NCBI GenBank assembly: GCA_016201105.1
Contig: JACQDN010000020.1
Location: 1-64,000 of the forward strand
DNA: 64,000 nucleotides
Direction: 5' to 3'
Origin: Pseudomonadota bacterium
GTDB lineage: Bacteria > Pseudomonadota > Alphaproteobacteria > Micropepsales > Micropepsaceae
Below, piece by piece: positions 9,824-17,729 of the stretch (positions are counted from its first letter, which is position 1; each line of letters begins with the position of its first letter). A model generated the notes under the pieces. It was not told the DNA's origin and made no database searches. It saw only the letters and a list, made by a program, of their open reading frames with translations. The position numbers and the translations under genes are program-made.

Positions 9824-10333
9824 TCATTTCGCCGTCGTGCCCGCCAGGCTCCACACGACCCGCGCCGTCCAGGGCGTATCGGTGAGGGCGCCGTCCTTGA
9901 TGGCAGGGCGGTAATGCCACTGCGCCACGCAATCGACCGCCGCGTCGTCGAGCCGATCGGAGCCGCTGGATTGCGCCACCTTCACGTTGTCGACCGTGCC
10001 GTCGGCGTGGACCTGAAGGGTCAGGTCCGTCGTTCCTTCATCGCCGAACAGCCGCGACAGGAACGGATAGTCGTCGTGGCAATCTTCCGGCTTCGACGGT
10101 GACGGCGGCTGCGAGATCTTCTGCAACACGGCCACCCGTTCCTTCACGATCTTGACCGGCAGCGGTTCGGCGGCATAGCCCGTCAGCGCAATCGCCGTGT
10201 GGTAAGCGAACAGCAACGAAGACCCTGTGGCGAGCGCGGCCGCCGTCAGCCACGCATAGAGATTGTGGCGGAAGCGTTCGGTGAAGAACAATCCCGAAGA
10301 AACGACAAAAACCAGAAACTCGATGATGATCAT
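9824..10333 (-). CDS. TonB C-terminal domain protein with N-terminal membrane segments
   Basis: From the ATG at 10333 the product is 169 residues. Two hydrophobic helices lie near the N-terminus (IIIEFLVFVVSSGLFF and AWLTAAALATGSSLLFAY), followed by a short Pro-containing linker (QPPSPSKPEDC). The C-terminus has a TonB-type fold: DLTLQVHADGTVDNVKVAQS, then LDDAAVDCVAQWHYRPAIKDG. TonB domains couple inner-membrane energy to outer-membrane receptors. This copy has an unusually short linker, so it may not span the periplasm as classical TonB does. The open frame extends to 10492, but the upstream part lacks conserved sequence. No ExoB/ExbD partner is nearby. Confidence 0.65.
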   Translation of the reverse strand: MIIIEFLVFVVSSGLFFTERFRHNLYAWLTAAALATGSSLLFAYHTAIALTGYAAEPLPVKIVKERVAVLQKISQPPSPSKPEDCHDDYPFLSRLFGDEGTTDLTLQVHADGTVDNVKVAQSSGSDRLDDAAVDCVAQWHYRPAIKDGALTDTPWTARVVWSLAGTTAK

Positions 10334-10548
10334 GTCCAGCCCGTTAACCCATCGCCGCCCCCGGCGCATCTTCCGGCACGTGGTTCTAGAGATCGCAGGC
10401 ACTCCCGGCAAATTTGCGATGATGTCGCAGTGCGGGTTGGGCCCGGGAGGCCCACGCCACCGATCGCGAAGCTCGGCCTGCTGAAAGGCCATGTTGAAGA
10501 GGGCGTCGTGACACGGACGAGCGAGCGACTGACTTCACTCAACCCATC

Positions 10549-10677
10549 ACCTCTCCCTTTTGGAGAGGTCGACGCGCGAAGCGCATCGGGTGAGGGGTAA
10601 GAATAGAGCGCAACTGGTGAGGCTTCCCCTCACCCGAAATTTGCGTCTCGCAAATTTCGACCTCCCGAGGGAGAGGT
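10549..10677. repeat. Inverted pair of a 50-bp palindromic element
   Basis: Two copies of one element lie head to head at 10549-10597 and 10626-10677. Each reads ACCTCTCCC, a small hairpin, a middle GGTCGA, a second stem-loop, and then TCGGGTGAGGGG; the second copy is on the opposite strand. The loop sequences differ while the ends are kept. The arrangement resembles BIME-type clusters of REP elements. Confidence 0.6.
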
Positions 10678-10954
10678 AATTTCATTTTTCGCAGTTCCAT
10701 CGTTCATCTATCTGAACGACATTTTCTTCGCTCGTTCGGCGAAACATCAGGAATTCCGCGCAGCTTGCCAAGTTCCTTACGCGGAACAACGCAACAAAAA
10801 TCGATACAACCCGATGCAATCGATGAACGGAACTCATTGTCCGGAAAATTCTTTCCATCGCGCTAAAAAGCGCTTCACGTTCCCGCCGGAATGGTTTCGA
10901 CTAGCAAATGTCTTGCTCCTAACAATGGCGTGTCGGATTGGGGAGTAAGTTCCG
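10678..10954. other. Non-coding spacer upstream of the secreted-protein genes
   Basis: I see no gene, tRNA or convincing hairpin terminator here. Base composition is more AT-rich than the surroundings, as expected for a promoter region serving the genes from 10955. A TTCCGCG/CGCGGAA pair around 10754-10786 is the only inverted repeat noted. Confidence 0.4.
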
Positions 10955-11242
10955 ATGGGGCGATTGATGATAGCGGCGTGTGTTGCATGTCTCGCAAGTT
11001 CAAACCCAGCGCTCGCTCAGCACAATGACGTCGCGCGGCTGCAAGCGCGCGAAGCTCAAACAGAAACCAAGATGGCTCGACTCTCGGGCGAGGAAGCCAT
11101 CAACGAGCGCATGACGCGGGTGGCCATGCGCGTGGCGTTTGCGCAGGGAAAACAGCTCGACCGGCAGGATCTGTTCAGTTTGCTGCTGCTCTGCGCGGCG
11201 CTGCGGCGAGACGAAACGCCTTCGGGGCAGTTGAGGCATTAA
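10955..11242 (+). CDS. Small secreted hypothetical protein
   Basis: The 95-residue product has a signal peptide (MGRLMIAACVACLASSNPALA) and a short mature part. It is rich in charged residues and predicted helical (ARLQAREAQTETKMARLSGEEA), ending with 'LFSLLLLCAALRR'. No family is recognised. It is the first of three consecutive genes for secreted proteins, with 34 bp to the next start, and probably shares a transcript with them. The helical mature part may be a coiled coil. Confidence 0.55.
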   Translation: MGRLMIAACVACLASSNPALAQHNDVARLQAREAQTETKMARLSGEEAINERMTRVAMRVAFAQGKQLDRQDLFSLLLLCAALRRDETPSGQLRH

Positions 11243-11276
11243 AGGGCGCGCGATCGGCGCGTCGAAGGGGAAAGAG

Positions 11277-12437
11277 ATGAACAAGCCGATTTTTGCCGGC
11301 GCGATGCTGCTGGCGCTCGTCGCAGGCGCATCCACCGCGCAAAGCGCACCCGTTCCGGAGCGCGCGCCGGGCATCATACCGCCCACCACCGCGGCCGCCG
11401 ACAACCCGCCCGCGTCGCAGCGCGATTGGCTGGATGGCATCGCCGGCAAGACGCTCACCGCATTGGACGGCTCGGCGCTGACACTCACGCTGACCGAAGA
11501 CGGTTTTGCGCGGCATCTGGTTTCGCCCAGCGGCGACAAACAGGATACGGGCTTCACCTTCATCAACCGCAATCTGGGAACGGTGAGCGAGGATTCCGCG
11601 GTCGTCGGGTTCTTCCGCCGCAACGGCGACAGTCTGGAGGTCACATTCCAGGATGGACGCAGCGAAACCATCTCCGCGGCGCAAGACGGCGTGTCGATGA
11701 TCCTGCACTCGGGCGACAGCGGCGCGCATTGCATGAACTGGTTTCCGGAAGGACACACCTACAACGATGCCGAGAAGCGCATAGCACTGGCGCTCTATGC
11801 CAAGAAGCTCGGCCTTGCGTCTCCGGTCGCAAGCAGCGCGCCGTCCGTCGACAGTTGTTCGCCGGCGGCGACGCAAACATCTTCCGATGACATGACACCG
11901 GTCAGTGTTCCGGTGAATGCGGTGGTGCCACCCAAGCCGCCCGCTGCAATACCCCCCGCCGCCAGGCACAGGAAGCGCACCGCCGCATTGAGTCCCCCGG
12001 TCCTGTCGCCGCTGGCAACACTCGACACGCCGGCACCGCTGGTGAACGTGGCCGTGCGCCAGTCGGACGTGCATCCGATCGACGATATGACGCAAGCCGC
12101 CTCGTACGATCCCGATCACGGCGCCTCGTCCTGCCTGAGCGTGGATAGCGACGGCAATCATCTGGGCTTTCGCAATCATTGCCGCTTCGATGTGGAGTTC
12201 GCGTACTGCCTGAAAGACGCCGGCACCGACATCGCATCGTGCGACAAAGGCCCCGAATCGGGCCTCGTCGCGGCGAACAGTTTCACGCCGCTGCTGCGCA
12301 GCACTGCGCTCGGCGGCAACGACGCCGAACGGCACTTCCGCTGGGTTGGCTGCGCCCTTGTCGACGGCGCGCTCGAGGCGCGTCTGGATCAGACGAACCC
12401 TCCGGCGGGTCGCTGCGTCGCACCGTCGGCATCCTGA
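11277..12437 (+). CDS. Secreted hypothetical protein with Pro/Ala-rich linker
   Basis: The 386-residue product has a signal peptide (MNKPIFAGAMLLALVAG, cleavage near AQSAP). A first domain spans about residues 45-185 ('DWLDGIAGKTLTALDGSALT', 'INRNLGTVSEDSAVVGFFRR') and is beta-rich. A Pro/Ala-rich linker follows at residues 205-245. The C-terminal Cys-containing domain has CLSVDSDGNHLGFRNHC, FAYCLKDAGTDIASCDKG and WVGCALVDG, with probable disulfides. A GGGGAAAGAG ribosome site precedes the start. No named family is recognised. The C-terminal part resembles small domains seen in periplasmic proteins with conserved Cys pairs. Confidence 0.65.
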   Translation: MNKPIFAGAMLLALVAGASTAQSAPVPERAPGIIPPTTAAADNPPASQRDWLDGIAGKTLTALDGSALTLTLTEDGFARHLVSPSGDKQDTGFTFINRNLGTVSEDSAVVGFFRRNGDSLEVTFQDGRSETISAAQDGVSMILHSGDSGAHCMNWFPEGHTYNDAEKRIALALYAKKLGLASPVASSAPSVDSCSPAATQTSSDDMTPVSVPVNAVVPPKPPAAIPPAARHRKRTAALSPPVLSPLATLDTPAPLVNVAVRQSDVHPIDDMTQAASYDPDHGASSCLSVDSDGNHLGFRNHCRFDVEFAYCLKDAGTDIASCDKGPESGLVAANSFTPLLRSTALGGNDAERHFRWVGCALVDGALEARLDQTNPPAGRCVAPSAS

Positions 12438-12467
12438 TTTCACAAAACAAGAAGAAGGGGACATGAC

Positions 12468-13004
12468 ATGAACAAATTGGGAAAGACCTGCGTCGCCGTA
12501 CTCGCCTTCATGTTCGCGTCAGAGCCGGCCATAGTTCAATCGGCATGGGCCTGCGCCTCGCGCGAAGACGAATTCGCGCTTGAGGCGGCGAACGTGCAGC
12601 AGCGCCTGATGGTCGCCGCACTCACCTGCCACGACGTGAATTCCTACAACCGCTTCGTGATGACCTTTCGCAGGGACCTGCAAGACAGCGACGCTGTGCT
12701 GATGGCGTTCTTCCGCAAGGGCGCGAGCGGAACGGCGGGCTATCACGCCTACAAGACGCGTCTTGCCAACACTTCTGCGCTCGAGAGCGTGCGCAACGAC
12801 GATTTCTGCCGCGACGCCCACACGGCGTTCCGCACGGTCTTGTATGACTATCGTGACACGCTGGCCGAGGCCTTGGCCAGATTGCCGCAAACCGATACCG
12901 GCTTCGACGCCTGCTATCGCCGCGAAGCTCGCGACGATCGCTCGCGCGGCGGCAATGACAACGACGCAGACGACGCACCGCCGGCGAAAGACTGGCGCTG
13001 GTAG
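12468..13004 (+). CDS. Secreted hypothetical protein
   Basis: The 178-residue product has a signal peptide (MNKLGKTCVAVLAFMFASEPA) and a mainly helical mature part. Its 'CASREDEFALEAANVQQRLM' and 'ALTCHDVNSYNRFVMTFRRDL' segments are followed by FCRDAHTAFRTVLYDYRDTL and a Cys near FDACYRREA, giving four mature-part Cys. The C-terminal 30 residues are Asp/Asn-rich and disordered. It lies 30 bp after the previous gene and just before a terminator, closing the three-gene secreted-protein cluster. I do not recognise the family. Confidence 0.65.
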   Translation: MNKLGKTCVAVLAFMFASEPAIVQSAWACASREDEFALEAANVQQRLMVAALTCHDVNSYNRFVMTFRRDLQDSDAVLMAFFRKGASGTAGYHAYKTRLANTSALESVRNDDFCRDAHTAFRTVLYDYRDTLAEALARLPQTDTGFDACYRREARDDRSRGGNDNDADDAPPAKDWRW

Positions 13005-13028
13005 GAGCGGCACTCTGCGGACGCGGGG

Positions 13029-13054
13029 GGCCCGGTGGCAACGCCGGGCCTTTT
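13029..13054 (+). terminator. Rho-independent terminator after the secreted-protein cluster
   Basis: GGCCCGGTG (13029-13037) pairs with CGCCGGGCC (13042-13050) around a GCAA loop and is followed by TTTT. Confidence 0.85.
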
Positions 13055-13095
13055 CGCCTTTAATCGGTGCTCGAAAGCCAGCCGTGGAACAGATC

Positions 13096-13932
13096 ATGCG
13101 CATCCGGCCAATTGCGGGCGCGTTGGGCGCCGAGATCGAAGGCGTCGATCTGCGCGCGCTTGGCGATGCCGGGCTCGCCGATATCCGTCGCGCCTGGCTC
13201 GACAATCTCGTCGTGTTCTTCCGCGGCCAGACGTTGTCGCCGCAAGAGCTGCTGGCGTTTGCCGGCCGGCTCGGCGAAATCACGGAATATCCGCTGCTCA
13301 AAGGTCTCTCTGACGCGCCCCAGGTCGTGGCCGTCGTCAAGCGCGAGCACGAAACGATCAATTTCGGCGGCGTCTGGCACAGCGACACGACCTATTTGCC
13401 CAAACCGCCGATGGCCACACTCCTCATCGCGCGCGAGATCCCTCCGCAAGGCGGCGACACCGTGTTCGCCAACATGTATCTGGCTTACGAGACCTTGTCG
13501 GACGGCATGCGCCGGCTCATCGAGCCGCTTACCGCGATCAGCAGCTCGGCCAAAGCGGACGCTTCGCGCACGCGCGAAGAGCGGCTGCGCGAGAACGGCG
13601 CGCCAGAGGCGGCCGGCGAATTCCTTGCCGAACATCCGGTGGTGCGCGTGCATCCGGAAACCGGCCGCAGGGCTCTCTTCGTCAACCCCGCCCACACCGT
13701 GCGCTTCGGCGGCATGACGCAAGAGGAAAGCGCGCCGCTGCTCGATTATCTGTTCCGCCATCAGGTGCGCGCCGAATTCACCTGCCGCTTTGCCTGGTCG
13801 GTAGGAGCGCTCGCGCTATGGGACAATCGCTGCACCTTGCACTACCCCATCAACGACTATCACGGCTACGCCCGCCTGATGCACCGCGTGACGCTCGCCG
13901 GCGATGTCCCGAGCGGTGTCGGGGCGGCGTAA
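13096..13932 (+). CDS. TauD/TfdA family Fe(II)/2-oxoglutarate dioxygenase
   Basis: The 278-residue product opens MRIRPIAGALGAEIEGVDLR, the typical TauD/TfdA N-terminus. It has the iron ligands in GVWHSDTTYL (HxD) and the distal His in YARLMHRVTLAG; the 2-oxoglutarate Arg is probably in the same segment. Family members hydroxylate sulfonates, phenoxyacetates or related substrates. A GTG at 13084 would add VEQI and is a plausible alternative start. The gene lies after a terminator and so has its own promoter. No ABC transporter for a sulfonate is adjacent, so taurine as substrate is not supported. Confidence 0.87.
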   Translation: MRIRPIAGALGAEIEGVDLRALGDAGLADIRRAWLDNLVVFFRGQTLSPQELLAFAGRLGEITEYPLLKGLSDAPQVVAVVKREHETINFGGVWHSDTTYLPKPPMATLLIAREIPPQGGDTVFANMYLAYETLSDGMRRLIEPLTAISSSAKADASRTREERLRENGAPEAAGEFLAEHPVVRVHPETGRRALFVNPAHTVRFGGMTQEESAPLLDYLFRHQVRAEFTCRFAWSVGALALWDNRCTLHYPINDYHGYARLMHRVTLAGDVPSGVGAA

Positions 13933-14109
13933 GGCCCGATTATTTCACCGGAATCGCTACATCTTTCGATGAGCGGCAATTGCGACGCGCAAATAACCTT
14001 TCACGGGTGAGGATTTTTTGCTGCAACACCCCCTTGCGTCTCAGTCTCTTGATGGCGCGCGCGATAAGTCGTTCAGTTTGGACCAGAACCCCCTTCTTCG
14101 GAGCACTCC

Positions 14110-14616
14110 ATGGCCTTTTCCATCTACGACGCGTCCATCCCGCCGATGATCCGCAGCCTGCAGAACCTGTCGAAGATCATGGACAAGGCGGTTGCCCAGG
14201 CGAAAACCGAAGACAAGCCGCTCGCGAAACTGCTTGAGGCGCGTCTGGCACCTGACATGCATCCCTTCACACGGCAGATCCAGATCGCCAGCGACTCCGC
14301 CAAGGGCTGCGCCGCGCGGCTTGCCGGCATCGAGGCGCCCAGCATGCCCGACACGGAAACCACCTTTCCCGAGTTGCAGGCGCGCATCGCCAAGACGATC
14401 GACTTCCTGAAAAGCGTGAAGCCCGAGCAGCTGGCCGGCGCCGAAGACCGTCAAGTCACGCTCAAATTCCCGAGCGGCGAAATGAAATTTACCGGCCGCG
14501 AATTCCTGACCGGTTTCTCGCTGCCGAATTTCTATTTCCATGTGACGACGGCCTATGACCTGCTGCGCCACAACGGTATTCAAATCGGCAAGATGGATTA
14601 TCTCGGCGGCGCGTAG
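14110..14616 (+). CDS. DUF1993 family (DinB-like) protein
   Basis: The 168-residue product matches the DUF1993 family of DinB-like four-helix bundles. Its diagnostic segments are SIYDASIPPMIRSLQNLSKI at the N-terminus, 'RLAPDMHPFTRQIQIASD' and FYFHVTTAYDLLRHNGIQIG near the end. Metal-binding His residues occur in the last two motifs. Function is unknown, although DinB-fold proteins include metal-dependent thiol transferases. The gene is monocistronic. Immediately downstream lies a large inverted repeat that could act as its terminator. Confidence 0.85.
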   Translation: MAFSIYDASIPPMIRSLQNLSKIMDKAVAQAKTEDKPLAKLLEARLAPDMHPFTRQIQIASDSAKGCAARLAGIEAPSMPDTETTFPELQARIAKTIDFLKSVKPEQLAGAEDRQVTLKFPSGEMKFTGREFLTGFSLPNFYFHVTTAYDLLRHNGIQIGKMDYLGGA

Positions 14617-14624
14617 AAAAAGGG

Positions 14625-14894
14625 TTCACGCGGAGGCTTCGCTCGCTGTCGCGAGCGAAGCTACGCGGAGACGCAGGCGCGGCTGCGCCGCGCACGCGAA
14701 GAGATCGAGTTTCCGCCGTGAGTTTTTTCGTTCATTGAATTGTTGTTTGGCGCGCGAAGCGCGCCGACAGACCCGTCCAGAACGCTGCTCGAAACCATGA
14801 CGCGCGACACTCTCGCTACCTCCGCGCGCGTGCGAAGCACGCCTGCGTCTCTGCGCAACCTCGTTCGCGACAGCGAACGAGGGCTCCGCGTGAA
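14625..14894. repeat. Large inverted pair of a 70-bp palindromic element
   Basis: The left copy (14625-14698) begins TTCACGCGGAGGCTTCGCTC and the right copy (14827-14894) ends with the inverted counterpart AGGGCTCCGCGTGAA. Both carry inner GCGAACGAG/CTCGTTCGC-type hairpins and an 'AGACGCAGGCG' core. The arms match at most positions but have diverged in the loops. The 128 bp between them holds no gene. The pair is flanked by a plus gene and a minus gene that converge. Confidence 0.6.
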
Positions 14895-14923
14895 TCATTT
14901 CCTTTTGCAAGATACCAGCGGAA

Positions 14924-15178
14924 CTAGCCGGCCGGCTTTTCAATGTCGCGGAAGTAGGGTTCGACCTTGCCCTTGTATTTGATCGTCATGGGGTTGCCGT
15001 GGCGGTCGACGGTCTTGCCGACAGCGAGCTTCACCCAGCCTTCGCTCACGCAATACTCGTCGACATTGTTCTTCTCCACGCCGTTGAAGCGCACACCGAT
15101 GCCGCGTTCGAGAAGTTCGGCGTTATGAAACGGGCTCTTGGGATTGATCGCCAGGCGATCGGGCGGCGTTTCGCTCAT
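14924..15178 (-). CDS. DUF3297 family protein
   Basis: The 84-residue cytoplasmic product starts MSETPPDRLAINPKSPFHN and contains GVRFNGVEKNNVDEYCVSEG and LAVGKTVDRHGNPMTIKYKG. These match the small DUF3297 family, common in proteobacteria and without known function. The open frame continues to 15493, but the family length (about 80-85) and N-terminus support the ATG at 15178. The conserved single Cys and compact beta-rich pattern are the only structural clues. It lies downstream of the YkgJ gene on the same strand and may share its transcript. Confidence 0.8.
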   Translation of the reverse strand: MSETPPDRLAINPKSPFHNAELLERGIGVRFNGVEKNNVDEYCVSEGWVKLAVGKTVDRHGNPMTIKYKGKVEPYFRDIEKPAG

Positions 15179-15278
15179 CGATGGGATGCTTTCTGCTGCG
15201 CGGCGCTCTGATAGGCGATTTTGCGGGATATTCCAATCGTTCGGCCAAAGCACTTGGCCAATCTCCTGACCGCCCCGT

Positions 15279-16079
15279 TCAGCCCACACCGGCGGGCAAT
15301 TCCTTTCCCGTCGCACCTGCGATGAGCAGCTCCAGCGCCTGCACCTGCGGGCCGGGGTCGCGCTGCACGCCGGCGAACACGTCTTCTCCGGCAAGCCAGC
15401 GCTCTTCGGCATCGGGATTGTCGATCGCCATGCGCAGTGCCGAACGAAATTCATAGTAGTCGTGGGGCAGATTGAGCGCCTTGAGCGCGGCACTCAGGGC
15501 ATAGGAGTGCGCGGTGCGATTGCGCAGAGGAATTTCCGCTCGTGCAAAATTCACGGGCTTGCCTTGATCGGCATCTTCACAGTCTTTGAGCGACATGGAG
15601 GTATAGGCGCGGCAAGCGCCGGGACGTTTTTCGTAGATCGAGCACGAGTTGTTCACGAGCAAGCCGCAAGACCTCATGCGTCCATCCTCTGCCGGCTCGG
15701 CCGCTAGGCGAATGCTCGCGATCTTGGCTTCCCGTTCCTGTTCCGGCAGCGCGCGGACGTGGCGGGCGATCAAAAAGATCTCCGGGGCGCAAGCCGAGGT
15801 GATCGTCAACCGGCAACACAGCGCACAACCTTTGCGGCAGGCCAAGCCGGTTTCTTTCGGATTGTTCTGCGCCGACAGCTCGTAGAGTTCGTGCATCCTG
15901 CGGGCGGCTTCGCTGGCGCGCTGGCGCGAACTTCCTTGCAGAATATCGAGCAGCATCCGGGTCTCCGCCATCACGGACCACAGATAATGGCTGTCGTTCT
16001 GGCGCAGATCGATGCCCTTGCGCGAAACAAGGCCCGCATATTCTTTCAGCTTGGCCCTTCTTTGCTGGCGGCTTTGCAA
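15279..16079 (-). CDS. YkgJ-type Cys-cluster protein (UPF0153/FliB-like), TTG start
   Basis: The 266-residue product contains a Cys cluster typical of YkgJ proteins. CRKGCALCC lies at about residue 81, and a SCGLLVNNSCSIYEKRPGACR segment carries the further Cys residues. These Cys bind zinc or an iron-sulfur cluster in the family, some members of which methylate or demethylate flagellin-type lysines; the role here is unknown. No ATG or GTG is in frame near the start, so TTG at 16079 with an AAGGGG ribosome site upstream is the likely initiator. An internal ATG would lose 36 residues. Confidence 0.78.
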   Translation of the reverse strand: MQSRQQRRAKLKEYAGLVSRKGIDLRQNDSHYLWSVMAETRMLLDILQGSSRQRASEAARRMHELYELSAQNNPKETGLACRKGCALCCRLTITSACAPEIFLIARHVRALPEQEREAKIASIRLAAEPAEDGRMRSCGLLVNNSCSIYEKRPGACRAYTSMSLKDCEDADQGKPVNFARAEIPLRNRTAHSYALSAALKALNLPHDYYEFRSALRMAIDNPDAEERWLAGEDVFAGVQRDPGPQVQALELLIAGATGKELPAGVG

Positions 16080-16134
16080 ATCCGCGACACCCCTTCGCCT
16101 CGACCGTCACAATAGCTTCGGGAGGCGAATGCAA

Positions 16135-16169
16135 GCAAAAGGGCCGGAGGTCGGCTCCGGCCCTTTTGC
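16135..16169 (-). terminator. Rho-independent terminator (bidirectional) below the small secreted-protein genes
   Basis: A 15-bp perfect stem (GCAAAAGGGCCGGAG with CTCCGGCCCTTTTGC) encloses the loop GTCGG, with A/T runs on both sides. It lies 23 bp after the stop of the minus-strand gene ending at 16192, so it terminates that transcript. Confidence 0.85.
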
Positions 16170-16191
16170 GCGATCAAGCAAACCGTCTGCT

Positions 16192-16554
16192 CTAGTAGGA
16201 GGTGTTGGTTTTTACCGGCTTTTCATAGGCCGTGAAGGCTCCCAATTGGCAGACCTCATGGGTTTCCAGCACCCGGATGGATTGGACGTTTGAGCAGATG
16301 GTATCGGTGCGCGTTTCATAGATGAAGCCGTGAAACGCCAGTCCGTTGCATCGGGTCGACAGCACATTCTGATAGGTGCGCCCGTCTTTCATGTGGAACA
16401 GAAGGATGTTGGGCTTCACATATGTCGTGTGGTCGATCATGTAGGTCCACAGACATTTGGAATGGGCTCCGCCGCTTTCATAGCCCGCCGGGGCAGCGAC
16501 CCCGGCCGTTGTCGCGATCATCAAGCCCGTAAGCGCTGCCGCGATGGTCTTCAT
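16192..16554 (-). CDS. Small secreted Cys-containing protein, paralogue of the upstream gene
   Basis: The 120-residue product has a signal peptide (MKTIAAALTGLMIATTAG, cleaved near VAAPAG) and four mature-part Cys residues. It aligns with the gene at 16664-17038 over most of its length. The shared pattern is 'TT..ND/KPN.LLF.MK.G', a Cys near the centre, GF.Y....., IC..... and 'IRVL....VCxLGxF'. Pairing of Cys as disulfides is likely in a periplasmic protein. Function is unknown. The longer reading frame up to 16782 has no signal and is rejected. Confidence 0.7.
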   Translation of the reverse strand: MKTIAAALTGLMIATTAGVAAPAGYESGGAHSKCLWTYMIDHTTYVKPNILLFHMKDGRTYQNVLSTRCNGLAFHGFIYETRTDTICSNVQSIRVLETHEVCQLGAFTAYEKPVKTNTSY

Positions 16555-16663
16555 GGCACTCTCCAAAAAGTTGCGCGCCCCTCGCGCAGACACATCATCG
16601 CGCCGCTGCTGCGCCATCGCAACCACGGCGCACGCAGATGTGACAAGTATTTCATTGCTAGAC

Positions 16664-17038
16664 TTACGGACTGCCAGTGGGGGTGTCCTGGGTGAACGGC
16701 CCAAGAAGGCACACCGAGCCGGAGCGAAGCACGCGGATCGTTTGCATGCTGCCGCAGATTTCGTTCGGCGGTGTGGGCGCATAGGAAAAGCCGTTCACGC
16801 TCAACATCGGGCAATACGCGACCAAAGCATTGCGCCAGACCTTGCCGTTTTTCATGTAAAACAGCAGCGTCTTGTCGTTCGGCGCGGTCGTCCGGTCGAC
16901 GTCGACGGGCCTCAGACAGACGTTCTCTGGCGTTGCCGATGGCGCTTTCGTCGTTTCGGCTTGCGCCGAACCCATGAGCAAACCGGCCATAAGCAATCCA
17001 CCAAGGCTCATCAAGCCGGCTATTCGTGTCATGCGCAT
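16664..17038 (-). CDS. Small secreted Cys-containing protein, paralogue of the downstream gene
   Basis: From the ATG at 17038 (GGAGGT ribosome site just upstream) the product is 124 residues with a signal peptide (MRMTRIAGLMSLGGLLMAGL). The mature part carries four Cys residues spaced as in the next gene: C near 'ENVCLRPV', YCPML, EICGSM and SVCLLGPF. 'TAPNDKTLLFYMKNGKVWRN' matches 'VKPNILLFHMKDGRTYQN' of the paralogue. The alternative start at 17053 would add five residues. The two genes sit in tandem with about 110 bp between them, indicating a local duplication. The function of the family is unknown. Confidence 0.7.
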   Translation of the reverse strand: MRMTRIAGLMSLGGLLMAGLLMGSAQAETTKAPSATPENVCLRPVDVDRTTAPNDKTLLFYMKNGKVWRNALVAYCPMLSVNGFSYAPTPPNEICGSMQTIRVLRSGSVCLLGPFTQDTPTGSP

Positions 17039-17068
17039 CGATACCTCCATCATGCTTCCTTCGATCGT

Positions 17069-17560
17069 TCAATAGCTGTTCGGCCGTTGAGGCGGCTCAT
17101 CATTGGAATCGTTACCGGAATTGCTGTCCGAATCATTGCGGGAATCGTCATGTGGGTCCGCATCGTCCACAGGCGGGTGGTCGTCATCGGCGTTCGGACG
17201 ATTGCGGTCGTCAGACTGGTCGTTGTTGTCGGTGCCCTGATTGTTGTTGCGGCCTTGGTCGCTGGTCCGATCATTGTCGTTGGAGCGATCGTAGTTCTCG
17301 CCGCTACGGTCCATCTCATCGGCGCGGCGCTGCAGTTGGGCCTCAAGCGCCACGCTATCCGACGAAGGATTGGTCTCGTTCAGTTTGTGGACGCGGCGCA
17401 GGCAATAATCGACGACTTCCGGGGGAAGGTCGGAATCGCTGCAATCGTCCATGATCTTTTCGGGATCGTCGGCGGCCTGCGCGGCGGCGGGAGAATGCGC
17501 AACGAGCCCACCGGCAAAACCCAACAGGAGCGCGGCGGGAAGCAATGCCAAGGCCTTCAT
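17069..17560 (-). CDS. Secreted protein with long Asp/Asn/Ser-rich C-terminus
   Basis: The 163-residue product has a signal peptide (MKALALLPAALLLGFAGG) and a short conserved-looking segment with two Cys (DDCSDSDLPPEVVDYCLRRV). A low-complexity tail of about 80 residues follows, made almost wholly of Asp, Asn, Ser, Arg, Gln and Pro (for example NDSDSNSGNDSNDEP). Such acidic tails often bind Ca2+ or stay disordered. No family is recognised. The gene lies directly upstream of the two paralogous Cys-protein genes on the same strand and may share their transcript. Confidence 0.65.
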   Translation of the reverse strand: MKALALLPAALLLGFAGGLVAHSPAAAQAADDPEKIMDDCSDSDLPPEVVDYCLRRVHKLNETNPSSDSVALEAQLQRRADEMDRSGENYDRSNDNDRTSDQGRNNNQGTDNNDQSDDRNRPNADDDHPPVDDADPHDDSRNDSDSNSGNDSNDEPPQRPNSY

Positions 17561-17577
17561 CTGTCGTTTCCTTCAAA

Positions 17578-17611
17578 TTCGGCCCGTCCAAAGACCTCTA
17601 TCAGGGCCGAA
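17578..17611. promoter_or_regulatory. 8-bp inverted repeat in the divergent spacer before thrS
   Basis: TTCGGCCC (17578-17585) and GGGCCGAA (17604-17611), 18 bp apart, lie between the divergent secreted-protein and thrS genes. It could be an operator or an RNA hairpin, and nothing more can be said. Confidence 0.3.
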
Positions 17612-17729
17612 TATGGCCTAGGTGAGACGCGCGAAACGCAAGCCTGTTCCATGAACGGGTTCCCTTGCCTTGAGGGTCCCTGCGCCCTTAGACATAGCGC
17701 TAATTTCGCGGAAACCTTGGAGAAAAATC

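Noticed and set aside
14626..14943. A 105-residue minus-strand frame over the inverted repeat
   Set aside because: It is made of the repeat arms, which create the open frame through their palindromic GC-rich content; no signal or domain is present.
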